A stretch of 64,000 nt of DNA from Penium margaritaceum. Lineage: Eukaryota > Streptophyta > Zygnematophyceae > Desmidiales > Peniaceae. Shown piece after piece: positions 35,913 through 48,100 of the stretch. The notes beneath the pieces were generated by a model. The model was given only the letters and a program-made list of their open reading frames with translations. It did not search any database and was not told the DNA's origin. Where the stretch lies: assembly GCA_023375785.1 (NCBI GenBank), contig SZWC01003871.1, forward strand, positions 28,741-92,740, written 5' to 3'. Position 1 is the first letter of the stretch, and every line of letters starts with the position of its first letter. Made by a program: the position numbers and the translations under genes.

Positions 35913-38900
35913 TCTCACCTAGGGTGCATGTAGGACACAAGTAGGGAACGACTAGGACACAACTAGGGCGCAACTTGGGTACAACTAGGGCGCAACTAGG
36001 GTGCAAGTAGGGTGTGAATAGGGCGCAATTATAGCATAACAAGGACATAACTAGAGCACAAGTAGGCCACAAGTAGGGTCCAACTGGGGCGCAACTAGGG
36101 CACAACTGTGGCGTAACTAGGGCGCAACTAGGGTGCAAGTTGGACGCAAGTAGGGTGTAACTACGGTGTTACTAGGACGCAACTAGGGTGCAGCTAGGGC
36201 GAAACTAGGGCACAAGTAGGACGCAACTAGAGCGCAAGTAAGACACAACTTGCGTGCAACTAGGACGCAACTAGGGCGCAACTAGGACGGGACTACGACA
36301 CAACAAGGGCCCAAGTAGGGCATAAGTAGGACGCAAGTAGGGTGCAACTAGGGTGCAAGTAGGGTGTATTTAGGAAGCAACTAGGATGCAAGTAGAAGGC
36401 AAGTAGGACACAAGTAGTAGGCAAGTAGGGTGCAACTAGGCCTTACCTAGGGTGCAACCATGATGCGAAAATAATGCAAGTAGGGCACAAGGACAGTGCA
36501 AGTAGGGTGCATCGAGGATGCAACTAGGGTGCAACTAGAGCGTAACTGCGGTGCAACTAGGGTGCAACTAGGACACAAGTAGGGTGCAACTAGGTCGTAA
36601 GTAGGGCACAAGTAGGATGCAAGTAGGGTACAACTAGGACGCAACTAGTGCGGAACTTGGGCACAACTAGGGCACAAGCAAGGTGCAAGTAGGGCACAAA
36701 TAGGAGGCAAGTAGAATATAACTAGGGCGCAAGTTTGGCACAAGTAGGGCGCAAGTTGGACACAAGTAGGGCACAACTAGGGTGTAACTAGGACATAACT
36801 AGGGCGCAGGTATGGTGTAAGTAGGGCACAAGTAGCGCACAAGTAAGGTGCAAGTAGTGCACAACAAGGGCATAACTAGGGCACAACTAGGGTGGAAGTA
36901 GGGCACAAGTAGGGTACAAGTAGGACACAAGGGGAAAGTAGGGCGCAAATAGGGCATAATTAAAGTGCAACTAGGACGTAAATAGGTTGCAAGTAGGGTG
37001 CAAGTAGGGTGCAACCTGGGCGCAACTAAAGTACAACTAGGACGCAAGTAGGGTGCAATTAGGATGCAAGTAGGGTACAATTACGGCGCAACTAGGACGC
37101 AAGTAAGGGGCCACCACGGAGCAAGTAGGGTGCAAGTACGGCGAAAGTAGGAAGCAACTAAGACACAACTAGGGTACACCTAGGGTGCAAATAGGGTGTA
37201 AGAAAGGCGCAAGTACGACACAACTAGGGTGCAAGGAGGGCGTAACTAGGGCACAACTAGAGCAGAACTAGGGCGAAAGTATGACAAAAGTAAGGTGCAA
37301 ATAGGGCTCAACTCGGGCCCAACTAGGGCACAAGTAGAGCGCAACTAGGGCGCAAGAAGGGCGCAAGTAGGACGCAAGTAGGGTGCAAGTAGGGTGCAAC
37401 TGGGACGCAACTAGGGCGGAACTAGGGTCTAAGTAGTACGCAACTAGGACGCAACTAGGACGCAAGTAGGGCGCAAGAAGGGAACAACTATGGCGTAATT
37501 AGGACAAAAATAGGACACAAGGAGGACACAAGTAGGGCGCAAGTAGGGCGTAACTAGGGCGCAAGTAGGGTGTAAGCCTGGTACAATGAGTATACAAGTA
37601 GGGTGCAACTAGGGCGCAAATAGGGCGCAACTAGGGTGCAAGCAGGGTTAACTGAGGTGTAACTAGGTGGCAAGTAGGGTGGAAGTAGGGCAAAAGTAGG
37701 GTGCAAGTAGGACGCAACTAGGGTGCAACTAGCACACAAGAAGGGTGCAACTAAGGGACAACTAGGGCTTAACTAGGGTGTAACTAGGGTGCAACAAGGG
37801 CGCAAGTAGGGTACATCTAGGACGCAAGTAGGGCGCATGTAGGACATTACTAGGATGCAAGTAGGACACAAGTGGACTGCACATAGGGTGCAAATAGGCA
37901 CGAGTAGGGTGCAACTAGGGTGCAACAGAGGCGCAACTAGGGCGTAACAAGGGTGCAAGTAAGACGCAACTAGGGAACAACTAGGGCGTAACAAGGGTAC
38001 AAGTAAGACGCAACTAGGGAACAACTAGGGCACAGCTAGGGCACAACTAGGGTTCAATGAGGGTGCAAGTAGGATGCACGTAGGGCGTAAGTAGGGTGCA
38101 AGTAGGGCACAAGTACTGAGCAACCAGGACACAACTAGGGCACAAGTAAGGTGCAACTAGGACGGAAATAGGGCACAAGTAGGGTGCAAGTAGGGCACAA
38201 CTAGGGCACAACTAGGGTGGAGCTGGGACGCAACTAGTGCACAATTAGGGTGCAAGTAGGGCGCAAGTAAAGTACAAGTAGGGCGCAACTAGGGCACAAG
38301 TAGGACGCAACTAGGGTGCAAGTAGGGTGCAAGTAGGGCGCAAGGAGGAAAAAAGTGGTAGGCACTAGGGCACAAGTAGGGCGCAACTAAGGTGCGAGTA
38401 GGGCACAACTTCGGCGCAACAGGGGCCGCACTAAGGAGTAGCTAGGACGCATCTAGGGCGTAAAGAGGGCACAAGAAGGCCACATGTAGTGTGCAACTAG
38501 GGTATATCTAGGGTGCAACTAGGGTTGCAAGGAGGGCTCAAGTAGGACGCAACTACAGTGCAACTAGGGTACAACTAGGGCGCAACTAGGACGCAACCAG
38601 GGCGTAAGTAGGACGTTCTTAGGGTGCAACTGGGACAAACTATGGCAAAACTAGGGTGCAACTAGAGCTCAAATAGGGTGCAAATAGGGCGCAAGTAGGG
38701 CGCAAGTAGGGCGCATGGAGGGCACAAGTAGGGAATAACTAGGGTGCAACTAGGGGGCAACTAGGGTGCAAAAATGATGTAGCTAGGGTGGAACTAGTGC
38801 GCAACTACGAGGTAACTAGGGCACAAGTAAGACACAAGGAGGGTTGAGCTAGGGTGCAACCAGGGCACAACTAGGGTGCAACTAGGGCACAACTATGGTG

Positions 38901-39007
38901 CAACTAGGGCGCAAATAGGGTACAACTAGTGCACAACTAAGGCGCAACTAGGGTGTGGCCAGGACGCGAGTAGGACGCAAGTAGGGCACAACTAGGGTGA
39001 AAGTAGG
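35913..39007. repeat. Higher-order copy H6 (3095 bp)
   Basis: Anchor G lies 793 bp in (variant AGAATATAACT). GTGTGAATAG at offset 99 groups it with H4 and H7. It contains the 44-bp duplication at 37942-38029. Confidence 0.83.
37942..38029. repeat. 44-bp local duplication within H6
   Basis: The block starting GCGTAACAAGGG at 37942 is repeated from 37986 with one mismatch. The equivalent region of other copies has one block only, so the duplication arose after the higher-order copies formed. Confidence 0.85.
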
Positions 39008-42000
39008 TCTCACCTAGGGTGCATGTTGGGCACAAGTATGGCACGACTAGGACACAACTAGGGCGCAACTTGGGCGCAACCAGGGTGCAACTAGGGTGCA
39101 ACTAGCGTGTGAATAGCATGCAACTAGAGCAAAACAAGGACGCAACTAGAGCGCAAGTAGGCCACAAGTAGGGTCAAAGTAGGACACAACTAGGGCACAA
39201 CTGTGGCGTAACTAGGGTGCAACTAGGGTGCAAGTAGGACGCAAGTAGGGTGTAACTAGGGTGTTACTAGGACGCAACTAGGGTGTAGCTATGGCGCAAC
39301 TAGGGCAAAAGTAGGAAGCAAGTAGAGCGCATGTAGGGTATAACTTGCGTGCAACTAGGACGCAACCAGGACGCAAGTAGGGCGGAACTAGGACGCAACA
39401 AGGGCCCAAGTAGGGCGTAAGAAGGATGCAAGTAGGGTGCAACTAGGGCGGAACTAGGGTGCAACTAGGAAGTAACTAGGACGCAAGTAGAACGTAAGTA
39501 GGGCACAAGTAGTATGGAAGTAAGGCACAACTGGGCCTCAACTAGGGTGCAACTATGGTGCAAAAACAATGAAAGTAGGGCACAAGGAAGGTGCAAGTAG
39601 GATGCAACGAGGATGCAACTAGGGTGCAACTAGAGCGTAACTAGGGTGCAACGAGAGTGCAACTAGGACACAACTAGGGTGCAACTAGGACGTAAGTAGG
39701 GCACAAGTAGGATGCAAGCAGGGCACAACTAGGACGCAACTAGTGCAGAACTTGGGCGCCACAAGGGCGCAAGTAGGGTGCAAGTAGGGAGCGGAAATAG
39801 GCGACAAGTAGAGTATAACTAAGGCGCAAGTATAGCACACTTAGGGCGCAAGTTAGACGCAAGTAGGGCACAACTAGGGTGTAACTAGGGCGAAACTAAG
39901 GGCACAAGTATGGTGTAAGTAGGGCACAAGTAGGGCACAAGTAAGGCACAAGTAGTGCACAACTAGGGCATAACTAGGGTGCAACTAGGTTGCAAGTACA
40001 ACGCAAGTAGGGTGCAAGTAGGACACAAGTAGTGCGCAGGTAGGGCGCAAGTAGGGCATAACTAAAGCGCAACTAGGATGCAAATAGGGTCCAAATAGGG
40101 TGCAAGTAGGGTTTGTACCTGGGCGTTACTACAGTGCAACTAGGGCAAAAGTAAGTGCAAGGAGGATGCAAGTAGGGTACAATTAGGGCGCAACGAGGGT
40201 GCAAGTAAGGCGCCACTACAGTGCTAGTAGGGCGCAAGTACGGCATGACTAGGAAGCAACTAGGACACAACTAGGGCACACCTAGGGTGCAAATAGGGTG
40301 TAAGAAGGGCGCAAGTAGGGCACAAGTAGGGTGCAAGTATGGCGCAACTAGGGCACAACTAGGGCGCAACTAGGACGCAAGTAAGACAAAAGAAAGGTGC
40401 GAGTAGGACACAACTAGGGCGCAACTAGGGCACAAGTAGAGCACAACTAGGGTGCAAGAAGGGCGTAAGTAGGACGCAAGTAGGGTGTGACTAGGGTGCA
40501 ACTTGGGCGCAACTAGGGCGGAACTAGGGTCCAAGTAGGACGCAGCTAGGATGCAACTAGGACGCAACTAGGACGCACGTAGGGCGCAAGTAGGGTGCAA
40601 GAAGGGAACAACTAGGGCGCAAATAGGACACAAAGAGGGCGCAAGTAGGGCGCAAGTAGGGCGCAAGTAGGGCGTAACTAGGGTGCAACTAGGGCAGAAG
40701 CAGGGCACAATGAAGATACAAGTAGGGCGCAACATGCGCGCAACTAGGGCGCAACTAGGGTGCAAGTAGGGCGCAACTAGGGCACAAGCAGGGTGTATCT
40801 AGGCCGTAAGTAGGCAGCAGGTTGGACCAAAGCAGGTCGAAAGTATGGTGCAACTAGGACAAAACTAGGATGCAACTAGCACACAAGTAGGGTGCAACTA
40901 GGGGAAAACGAGGGCTTAACTAGGGCACAACTAGGGCACAACAAGGGTGCAAGTAGGGTACAGCTAGGGCGCAAGTAGGACGCATGTAGGACATTACTTG
41001 GACGCAAGTAGGACACAAGTAGAGTACACGTAGGGTGCAAGTAGGGCGCGAGTAGGGTGCAACTAGGGCTCAACTAGGGTGCAACTAGGGAGCAACTACG
41101 GCGTAACTAGGGTGCGAGTAGGACACAACTAGGGAACAACTAGGAAACAACTAGGGCACGACTGGGATTCAATTACTGTGCAAGTAGGATGCACGTAGGG
41201 CGTAAGTGCTGCGCAAGTAGGACACAAGTAGTGTACAACCAGGGCACAACCAGGGCACAAGTAAGGTGCAACTAGGACGGAAGTAGGGCACAAGTACGGT
41301 GGAAGCAGGACACAACTAGGGCGCAACTAGGGTGTAGCTATGGCACAACTAGTGCGCCATTAGGGTACAAGTAGGCGGCAAGTAAGGTGCAAGTAGGGCG
41401 CAACTAGGGCACAAGTAGGACGGAACTAGGGCGCAAGTAGGGTGCAAGCAGGGCGCAAGCAGGACGAAACTCGCAGCAACTAGGGCACAAGTAGGGCACA
41501 ACTAGGGTGCAAGTAAGACACAACTACAGCACAACTAGGGCGCAACTAAGGTGCAACTAGGACGCATCTAGGGCGTAAGTAGGGCACAAGTAGGGGGCTT
41601 GTAGGGTACAACAAGGGTGTATCTGGGGTGCAACTAGGGTTGCAAGGAGGGCTCAAGTAGGGCGCAACTAGGGCACAACTAGGGCACAACTAGGGCGCGA
41701 CTAGGACGCAACTAGGGCGCAGGTAGACCATAACTAGGGTGCAACTAGGACAAACTAGGGCCAAACTAGGGCGCAACAAGAGCTCAAGTAGGGTGCAAGT
41801 AGGGCGCAAGTAGGGCGCACGTAGGGCGCAAGAAGCGAACAACTAGGGTGCATCAAGGGGGCAAGTAAGGCACAAAAAAGATGTAACTAGGGTGCAACTA
41901 GTGCGTAACTAGGGCATAACTAGGGCACAAGTAGGACACAAGGTGGACCAAACTAGGGCGCAACCAGGGCACAACTAGGGCGCAACTAGGGCACAACTAC

Positions 42001-42111
42001 GGCGCAACTAGGGCGCAAATAGGGCGCAACTAGTACACAACTAGTGTGTAACTAGGATGCGGCTAGGTCGCGAGTAGGACGCAAGTAGGACGCAACTAGG
42101 GTGCAAGTAGG
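39008..42111. repeat. Higher-order copy H7 (3104 bp)
   Basis: Anchor G lies 794 bp in (variant CGACAAGTAGAGTATAACT). GTGTGAATAG at offset 99 groups it with H6. It is the longest copy. Confidence 0.83.
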
Positions 42112-45066
42112 TCTCACCTAGGGTGCATGTAGGGTACAAGTAGGGTACACGTAGGACACAACTAGGGCGCAACTTGGGCGCAGCTAGGGCGCAAGTAGGG
42201 TGCGAGTAGGGTGCAAATAGGGCGCGACTAGAGCATAACAAGGACGCAACTAGAGCGCAAGTAGGCCACAAGTAGGGTCCAAGTAGGGCACAATTTGGGC
42301 GCAACTAAGGTGTAACTAGGGGACAACTAGGGTGCAAGTTGGACGTAAGTAGGGTGTAACTAGGGTGTTACTAGGACGCAACTAGAGCACGAGTACGGCG
42401 CAACTAGAGCACAAATACGGCAGAACTTGCGTGCAAATAGGACGCAACTAGGGCACAACTAGGGCGGAACTAGGGCGCAACAAGGGCCCAAGTAGGGCGT
42501 AAGTAGGACGCAAGTAGGGTACAACTAGGGCGCAATTAGGGTGCATCTAGGAAGCAACTAGGACGTAAGTAGAACGTAAGTAGGGCACAAGTAGTACGCA
42601 AGTATGGTGCAACCAGGCCTTACCTAGGGTGCAACTATGATGCAAAAACAATTCAAGAAGGACACAAGGACGGCGCAAGCAGGGTGCAACGAGGATGCAA
42701 CTAGTGTGCAACTAGAGCGTAACTATGGTGCAACTAGGACACAACTACGGTGCAACTAGGTCGTAAGTAGGACACAAGTGGGATGCAAGTAGGGCACAAC
42801 TAGGATGCAACTAGTGCGGAACTTGGGCGCAACTAGAGCGCAAGCATGGTGTAAGTAGGGTGCAAATAGGGGGCAAGTAGAGTATAACTAGGACGCAAGT
42901 ATGGCACAAGTAGGGCGCAAGTTGGATGCAAGTAGGGCACAACTAGGGTGTAACTAGGGCCTAACTAGGACGCAAGTATGGTGTAAGTAGGGTGCAAGTA
43001 GGGCACAAGTAGGAAGCAAGTAGTGCACAACTAGGACATAACTAGGGCGCAACTAGGGCGCAAGTAGGGTGCAAGTAGGACACAAGTAGTGTGCAAGTAG
43101 GGCGCAACTATGGTATAACTAAAGTGCACTAGGACGTAAACAGGGTACAAGTAGGGCGCAAGTAGGGTGCATCTTGGGCGCAACTACATGCAACTAGGGT
43201 ACAAGTAGGCCACAAGTAGGCCGCAAGTAGGATGCAAGTAGGATGCAATTAGGGCACAACAAGGGCGCAAGTAAGGCGTAACTACGAAATAACTAAGACA
43301 CAACTAGGGCACACCTAGGGCGCAAATAGGGCGTAAGGAAGGCGCAAGTACGGCACAAGTAGGGTGGAAGTATTGCGCAACTAGGGCACAATTAGGGTAC
43401 AACTAGGGCGCAACTAGGACAAAAGTAAGGTGCAAGTAGGGCACAACTAGGGCGCAACTAGGGCACAAGTAGAGCGCAATTAGGGCGCAAGAAGGGTGCA
43501 AGTAGGACGCAAGTAGGGTGGGACTAGATGCAGATTGGGACGTAACTAGGACGGGACTAGGGTCCAAGTAGGACGCAACTAGGACGCAAGTAAGGCGCAA
43601 GTAGGGTGAAAGAAGGGAACAACTAGGGCATAATTAGGACACAAATAGGAGACAAGGAGGGCGCAAAGAGGCCGCAAGTAGGGCGTAAGTAGGGTGCAAA
43701 TAGGGCGTAACTAGGGCGCAACTAGGGCGTAAGCACGACATAATCAAGATGCAAGTAGGGCACAACTAGGGCGCAAGTAGGGCGCAACTACGGTGCAAGT
43801 AGGGCGCAACTAGGGCACAAGAAGGGTTCAAGTGGGACGTAACTAGGCGGCAAGTAGGGTGAAAGTAGGGCGAAAGTAGGGTGAAAGTAGGACATAACTA
43901 GGGTGTAACTAGCACACAAGTAGAGTGCAACTAGGGGACAACTAGGGCTTAACTAGGGTGCAACTAGGGTGCAACAAGGGCGCAAGTAGGTTACAACTAG
44001 GGCGCAAGTAGGGCGCATGTAGGCCATTACTAGGACGCAACTAGGACACAAGTGGAGTGCACGTAGGGTGTAACTAGGGCGCAACTAGGGCACAACTAGG
44101 GTTCAATTAGGGTGCAAGTAGGATGCGCGTAGGGCATAAGTAGGGTGCAAGTAGGGCACAAGTAGTGTACAACCAGGGCACAACTAGGACACAAGAAAGG
44201 TCCAACTAGGACGGAAGTAGGGCACAAGTAGGGTGCAAGTAGGGCACAACTAGGGCGTAACTAGGGTACAGCTATGGCGTAACTAGTGCGTAATTAAGGT
44301 GCAAGTAGGGCGCAAGTAAGGCGCAAGTAGGACGCAACTAGGCCACAAGTAGAACGCAACTAGGGTGCGAGAGGGTGCAAGTAGGGTACAAGCAGGACAC
44401 AACTTGTAGCAACTAGGGTAGAAGTAGGGCGCAACTAGGGTGCAAGTAGGGCACAACTACGGCACAACTAGAGTGCAACTAAGGAGCAAGTAGGACACAT
44501 CTAGGGCGCAAGTAGGGCGCAAGTAGGACATATGTAGGGTGTAACTAGGGTGTATCTGTGGTGCAACTAGGGTTGCATGGAGGGCTCAAGTAGGGCGCAA
44601 CTAGGGCACAACTAGGGCACAACTAGGGCGCAACTAGGACGCAACCAGGGTGCAAGTAGGGCGTAACTAGGGTGAAACTAGGACAAACTATGGCCAAACT
44701 AGGGCGCAACTAGAGCTCAAGTAGGGTGCCAGTAGGGCGCAAGTAGGGCGCAAGTAGGACGCAAGTAGGGCGCATGTAGGGTGCAAGTAGGGATCAACTA
44801 CTGTGCAACTAGGGGGCAAGTAGGGCACAAAAAAGACGTAACTAGGGTACAACTAGTGTGCAACTATGGCGTAACTAAGGCACAAGTAGGACACAAGGTG
44901 GGCCAAACTAGGGCGCAACCAGGGCACAACTTGGGCGCAACTAGGGCACAACTACGGCGCAACTAGGGCGTAAATAGGGCGCAACTAGTGCACAACTAGG
45001 GCGCAACGAGGGCGCAGCTAGGACGCAAGTAGGACGCAAGTAGGGTGCAATTAGGGTGCAAGTAGG
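42112..45066. repeat. Higher-order copy H8 (2955 bp)
   Basis: Anchor G lies 760 bp in. The diagnostic strings are shared with H2 rather than with the adjacent H7. It is followed by a further anchor T at 45067, after which core homology fades within about 110 bp. Confidence 0.83.
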
Positions 45067-45179
45067 TCTCACCTAGGGTGCAAGTAGGGCGCAACTAGGG
45101 CACACATAGGACACAACCAGGGTGCAACTTGGGCGCAACTAGGGCGCAAGTAGGGTGCAAGTAGGGTAAAAATAGTTTG

Positions 45180-48100
45180 CAAGTAGGACGCAACTAGGGC
45201 ACAAGTAGGGTGTATGCAGGGCTCACGTAGGGCATAAGTAGGGCGCAAGTAGGGTACAAGTAGGGTGCAACTAGGGCGCAACTAGGGCACAAGTAGGGCA
45301 CAAGTAAGGTGCAAGTAGGGTGCAAATAGGGCACAAGTAGGGCGTAACTAAAGCGCAACTAGGGCCTAAGTAGGGTGCAAGTAAGGCACAAGTAGAGTGC
45401 AACTAGGGTGCAAGTAGGGTGCAAGGGAGACGCAAGTAGGGCGCAAGTATTGCGCAAGTAGGGTTCAACAAGGGTGCTACTATATTGCATGTAGGTTGTA
45501 ACTAATGCGCAAGTAGGACGCAAGTAGGGTGTAACTAGGGTGAAATTAGGGCGCAACTAGGGAGCAACTAGGGGACAAGTAGGACGCACATTGTAAGCAA
45601 CTAGGGTACAACTAGGGTGCAACTAGGGTGGTATTAGCGTGTAACTAGGATGCAAGTAGGGCATAAGGAGGGCGCAAGTGGGACGCAAGTAGGATGCACC
45701 TAGGGTGCAACTAGGGAAAAACTAGGGCGCAAGCAGGGCACAAGTTAGGACGCAAGTAGGGCACAACTAAGGCGCAACTAGGGCACAACTAAGGCGCAAC
45801 TAGGGCACAACTGGAGCGTAACTAGGGCGCAACTAGGGCACAAATAGGGCACAATTAGGGCGTAAATAGGGCACAAGTAGGGTACAATTAGGTGCAACTA
45901 GGGTGCAACTAGGACGTAAGAAGGTCGCACGTAGGGCGCAAGTAGGGCGCAACTAGGGCGCAACTAGGGTGCAACTAGGGTGCAAGTAGGACGTTACTAG
46001 GGTGCAAGTAGGACGTAGCTAAGGAACAACTAGGGCACAACTAGGGCACAACAAGGGTGCAAGTAGGGTGTAAGTAGGGCACAAGTAGGGCACAAGTAGT
46101 GTGCAACCAGGGTGCAACTAGGACGCAAGGAAGGTGTAACTAGGGCGCAACTAAGGCGCAACTAGGGTGTAACTAGAGCGCAACTTGGGTACAACTAGGT
46201 CACAACTAGGGCACAACTAGGGTCCAACTAGGATGCAACTAGGGTACAACTAGGGCGCAACCAGGGCGTAACTAGGGCGCAACTAGGGCACAACTAGGGG
46301 GCAAGTAGGACACAAGGAGGGCGCAAGTACGGTGCAAGTAGGACGTAGCCAGGGTGGAACTAGGACGCAACTTGGACGCAAGTAGGGCACTAGTAGGGTG
46401 CAAGTAGGACGTAACTAGGGCGCAACTAGGGTGTTGCTATGGCATAACTAGGGTACAACTAGGGTTCAAGTTTGGTGCAAGTAGGAAGCATATAGGTCGC
46501 AACTAGGACGCAACAAGAACACAACTAGGGGCAAGTAGGGTGCAAGTAAAGCGCAAGGAGGGTAGCCTAGGACGCAACAAGGGCACAAGTAGGGGGTAAC
46601 TAAGGCGTAACTAGGGTGCAACTAGGGCTCAACTAGGGTGTAACTAGGGCACAACTAGGGTGCAAGTAGGGCACAAGTAGGTTGCAAGTAGTGCGCATGT
46701 AGGATGCAACTAGGGTGCACCGACGGTGCAACTAGAGTGCAAGTAAGGCGCAAGTAGTGTGCAACAAGGGCGTAGCAAGGGCACAACTAGGACTCATCTA
46801 GTGCGTACCTAGTGCGTAGCTAGGGAGTAACTAGGGTGCAACTAGGGCACAACTAGGGCGCAACTGGGGCGTAACTTGGGCAAACCTGGGGCACCACCAG
46901 GGCACAACTAGGGTGCAAGTAGGGAGAAAATAGCACACAATCAGGGAGTAACTAGGGTACAAGAACAGCCGAACTAGGACACAACTAGTACCCAACTGAG
47001 GCGTGATTAGGGCGCAACTAGGGATCAAGTAGGGTGCAACTAGGATGAAACTAGGACACAACAAAGGCGCACCTAGGGCGCAACAAGGACACAACTAGGT
47101 TGCAACTAGGGCACAACTAAGGCAGAACAGGGATGCAACAGGGGTGACTTGGGTACAGCAGAGGCATAATTGCGGCACAACTGGGGCGCAACTGGGGCGC
47201 AACTTGGATGCGAATAGGGTGCAACTAGGGCGCAACTAGGGAGAATCTAGCGCAGAACTAGGGAGCAACTAGGGCACACGTACGGCCGAACTAGGGTGCA
47301 ACTAGTGCCCAAGTGAGCCGTAATAAGAGTGCAACTAGGGTGCATCTAGGGCGCAACTAGGGTGGAACTTGGGCGCAATAAGGGTGCAACTAGGGCATAA
47401 CTAGGGTGCAAGTAGGGTACACCTCAGGCGTAAGAAAGGCACAACTAGGGCGTAGCTAGAGCTCAACTGAAGTGCTACTAAGGCGCAACAAGTGCGTAAC
47501 TAGGGTGCAACCAGGGCACAAGTTGGGCGTAAGTTGGGCGTAAGTGGGGTGCAACTTGGATGCAACTATGTCACAACTAGGGTGCAAGTAAGGCGCAAAT
47601 AGGGCACAAGTTGGGCCCAAATAAGGTACAAGTAGGGTACAACTAGGGCGTAACTATGGTGCAACTAGGGTGCAAGTAGGGTGCAAGGAGGGTGCAATAA
47701 GGGCATAAGTAGAGCGTAACTAGGGTGCAACAAGGGTGTAACTAGGGTGCCATTGGGACGCAAGCTGGGTGGAACTAGGGCGCAACTAGGGCGCGACTAG
47801 GGCGCAACTAGGGCACAAGTAGGGTGGAAGTATTGCACAACTAGGACACAAGTAGGGTGCAACTAGGGCGTAACTAGGAAATAACTAGGGCGCAAGTAGG
47901 GGGTAATAGGACATATGTAGGACGCAACTATGGCACAACTAGGGCACAACTAGGGTAGAGGTTGGGTGCAAGTAGGGAGCAAGTAGGGTGCAAGTAGGGC
48001 GCAACTAAGGCACAACTTGGGTGCAAGTTGGATGCAACTAGGGTGCAAGTAAGGCACAAAAAGGGTGCAAGTAGGACACAACTAGGGTGCAACTAGGGCA

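Larger units (their letters stand above)
17900..45180. repeat. Higher-order repeat core, period about 3 kb
   Basis: Two rare variant strings recur in fixed order. Anchor T (TCTCACCTAGGGTGCATG and close variants) is at 20971, 23914, 26838, 29909, 32922, 35913, 39008, 42112 and 45067. Anchor G (GGCAAGTAGAGTATAACT and close variants) is at 18661, 21731, 24674, 27620, 30647, 33715, 36706, 39802 and 42872. Spacings are 2924-3104 bp. Other rare strings, such as CCTTACCTAGG and CAAGGTGGGCCAAACTAGG, repeat with the same period. The core therefore has about nine copies of a roughly 275-unit block, formed by amplification of multi-unit segments. Copy boundaries are arbitrary and are given here from anchor T to anchor T. 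Confidence 0.9.
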
